A stretch of 5,454 nucleotides of DNA from Flavobacteriaceae bacterium. Lineage in GTDB: Bacteria > Bacteroidota > Bacteroidia > Flavobacteriales > Flavobacteriaceae. The number at the start of each line of letters is the position of its first letter. Position 1 is the first letter of the stretch. A program made the position numbers and the translations under genes. Positions 5,408-5,454 of this stretch are shown here, piece after piece. The notes below the pieces were generated by a model. The model saw only the letters and a list, made by a program, of their open reading frames with translations, was not told the origin of the DNA and searched no databases. The stretch spans positions 1 to 5,454 of the forward strand of contig JAGLKH010000380.1 in NCBI GenBank assembly GCA_023141985.1. The letters run 5' to 3'.

Positions 5408-5454
5408 GCAGGGGGTTTGACACCTAAGGGAATGATTATATGGATGTTCCATGT
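5408..5454. other. Right-edge stretch with no recognisable feature
   Basis: The 47 bases after the right REP contain no gene start, repeat or terminator that I can support. A short plus-strand frame from the ATG near 5430 runs off the edge after a few codons. Confidence 0.5.

Noticed and set aside
5428..5454. Short frame reading KGMIIWMFHV at the right edge, faintly like the WMLWMFE region of RAYT transposases
   Set aside because: It lies outside the right REP, is too short, and lacks the residues that follow in the family.

Overview
The window looks like chromosome of a marine or soil Bacteroidetes bacterium, probably in the Flavobacteriaceae. The sequence is AT-rich, start codons lack strong Shine-Dalgarno sites, and -7 boxes resemble TAnnTTTG. 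It also carries a PorT-like outer-membrane barrel protein and a decayed REP-associated transposase of a kind common in this phylum.

Layout. The left edge (1-601, minus strand) is the N-terminal 200 codons of pyrG (CTP synthase), a core gene. Divergent from it is a tight two-gene operon: a GNAT-fold acyltransferase (809-1405) and, 3 nt later, a PLP-dependent alpha-oxoamine synthase (1409-2635; AONS/SPT/cysteate acyltransferase family). This operon sits between two direct copies of a 189-bp sequence (628-816 and 2627-2815). The copies are about 92% identical and repeat at a period of 1,999 bp. Copy 1 carries the divergent promoter region and the first codons of the GNAT gene. Copy 2 carries the last codons of the synthase gene and the leader of the next operon. 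The operon therefore looks like a cassette acquired by recombination through a shared leader, and it could still be lost the same way.

The next operon (2918-3957) holds two small four-helix membrane proteins. They share an ExxQ...G...D..D signature resembling VanZ-like proteins and flank a small conserved gene with an in-frame TAA. A 454-bp gap follows (3958-4411). It contains a long imperfect hairpin, a short antisense coding-like remnant and a perfect 28-bp all-AT palindrome. Then comes a secreted 204-aa beta-barrel protein (4412-5026). The right end (5109-5407) is a degenerate REP element: two inverted hairpin REPs enclosing an internally deleted, frameshifted Y1/REP-associated transposase.

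How the parts work together. PyrG makes CTP. The GNAT plus oxoamine synthase pair most plausibly condenses an amino acid with an acyl thioester and then acylates or otherwise modifies the product, as in sphingoid-like or sulfonolipid long-chain bases; this is inference. The membrane-protein operon and the barrel protein have no assignable pathway. The most noteworthy signals are the long direct repeats bracketing the biosynthetic pair and the REP/transposase relic with covarying hairpins.
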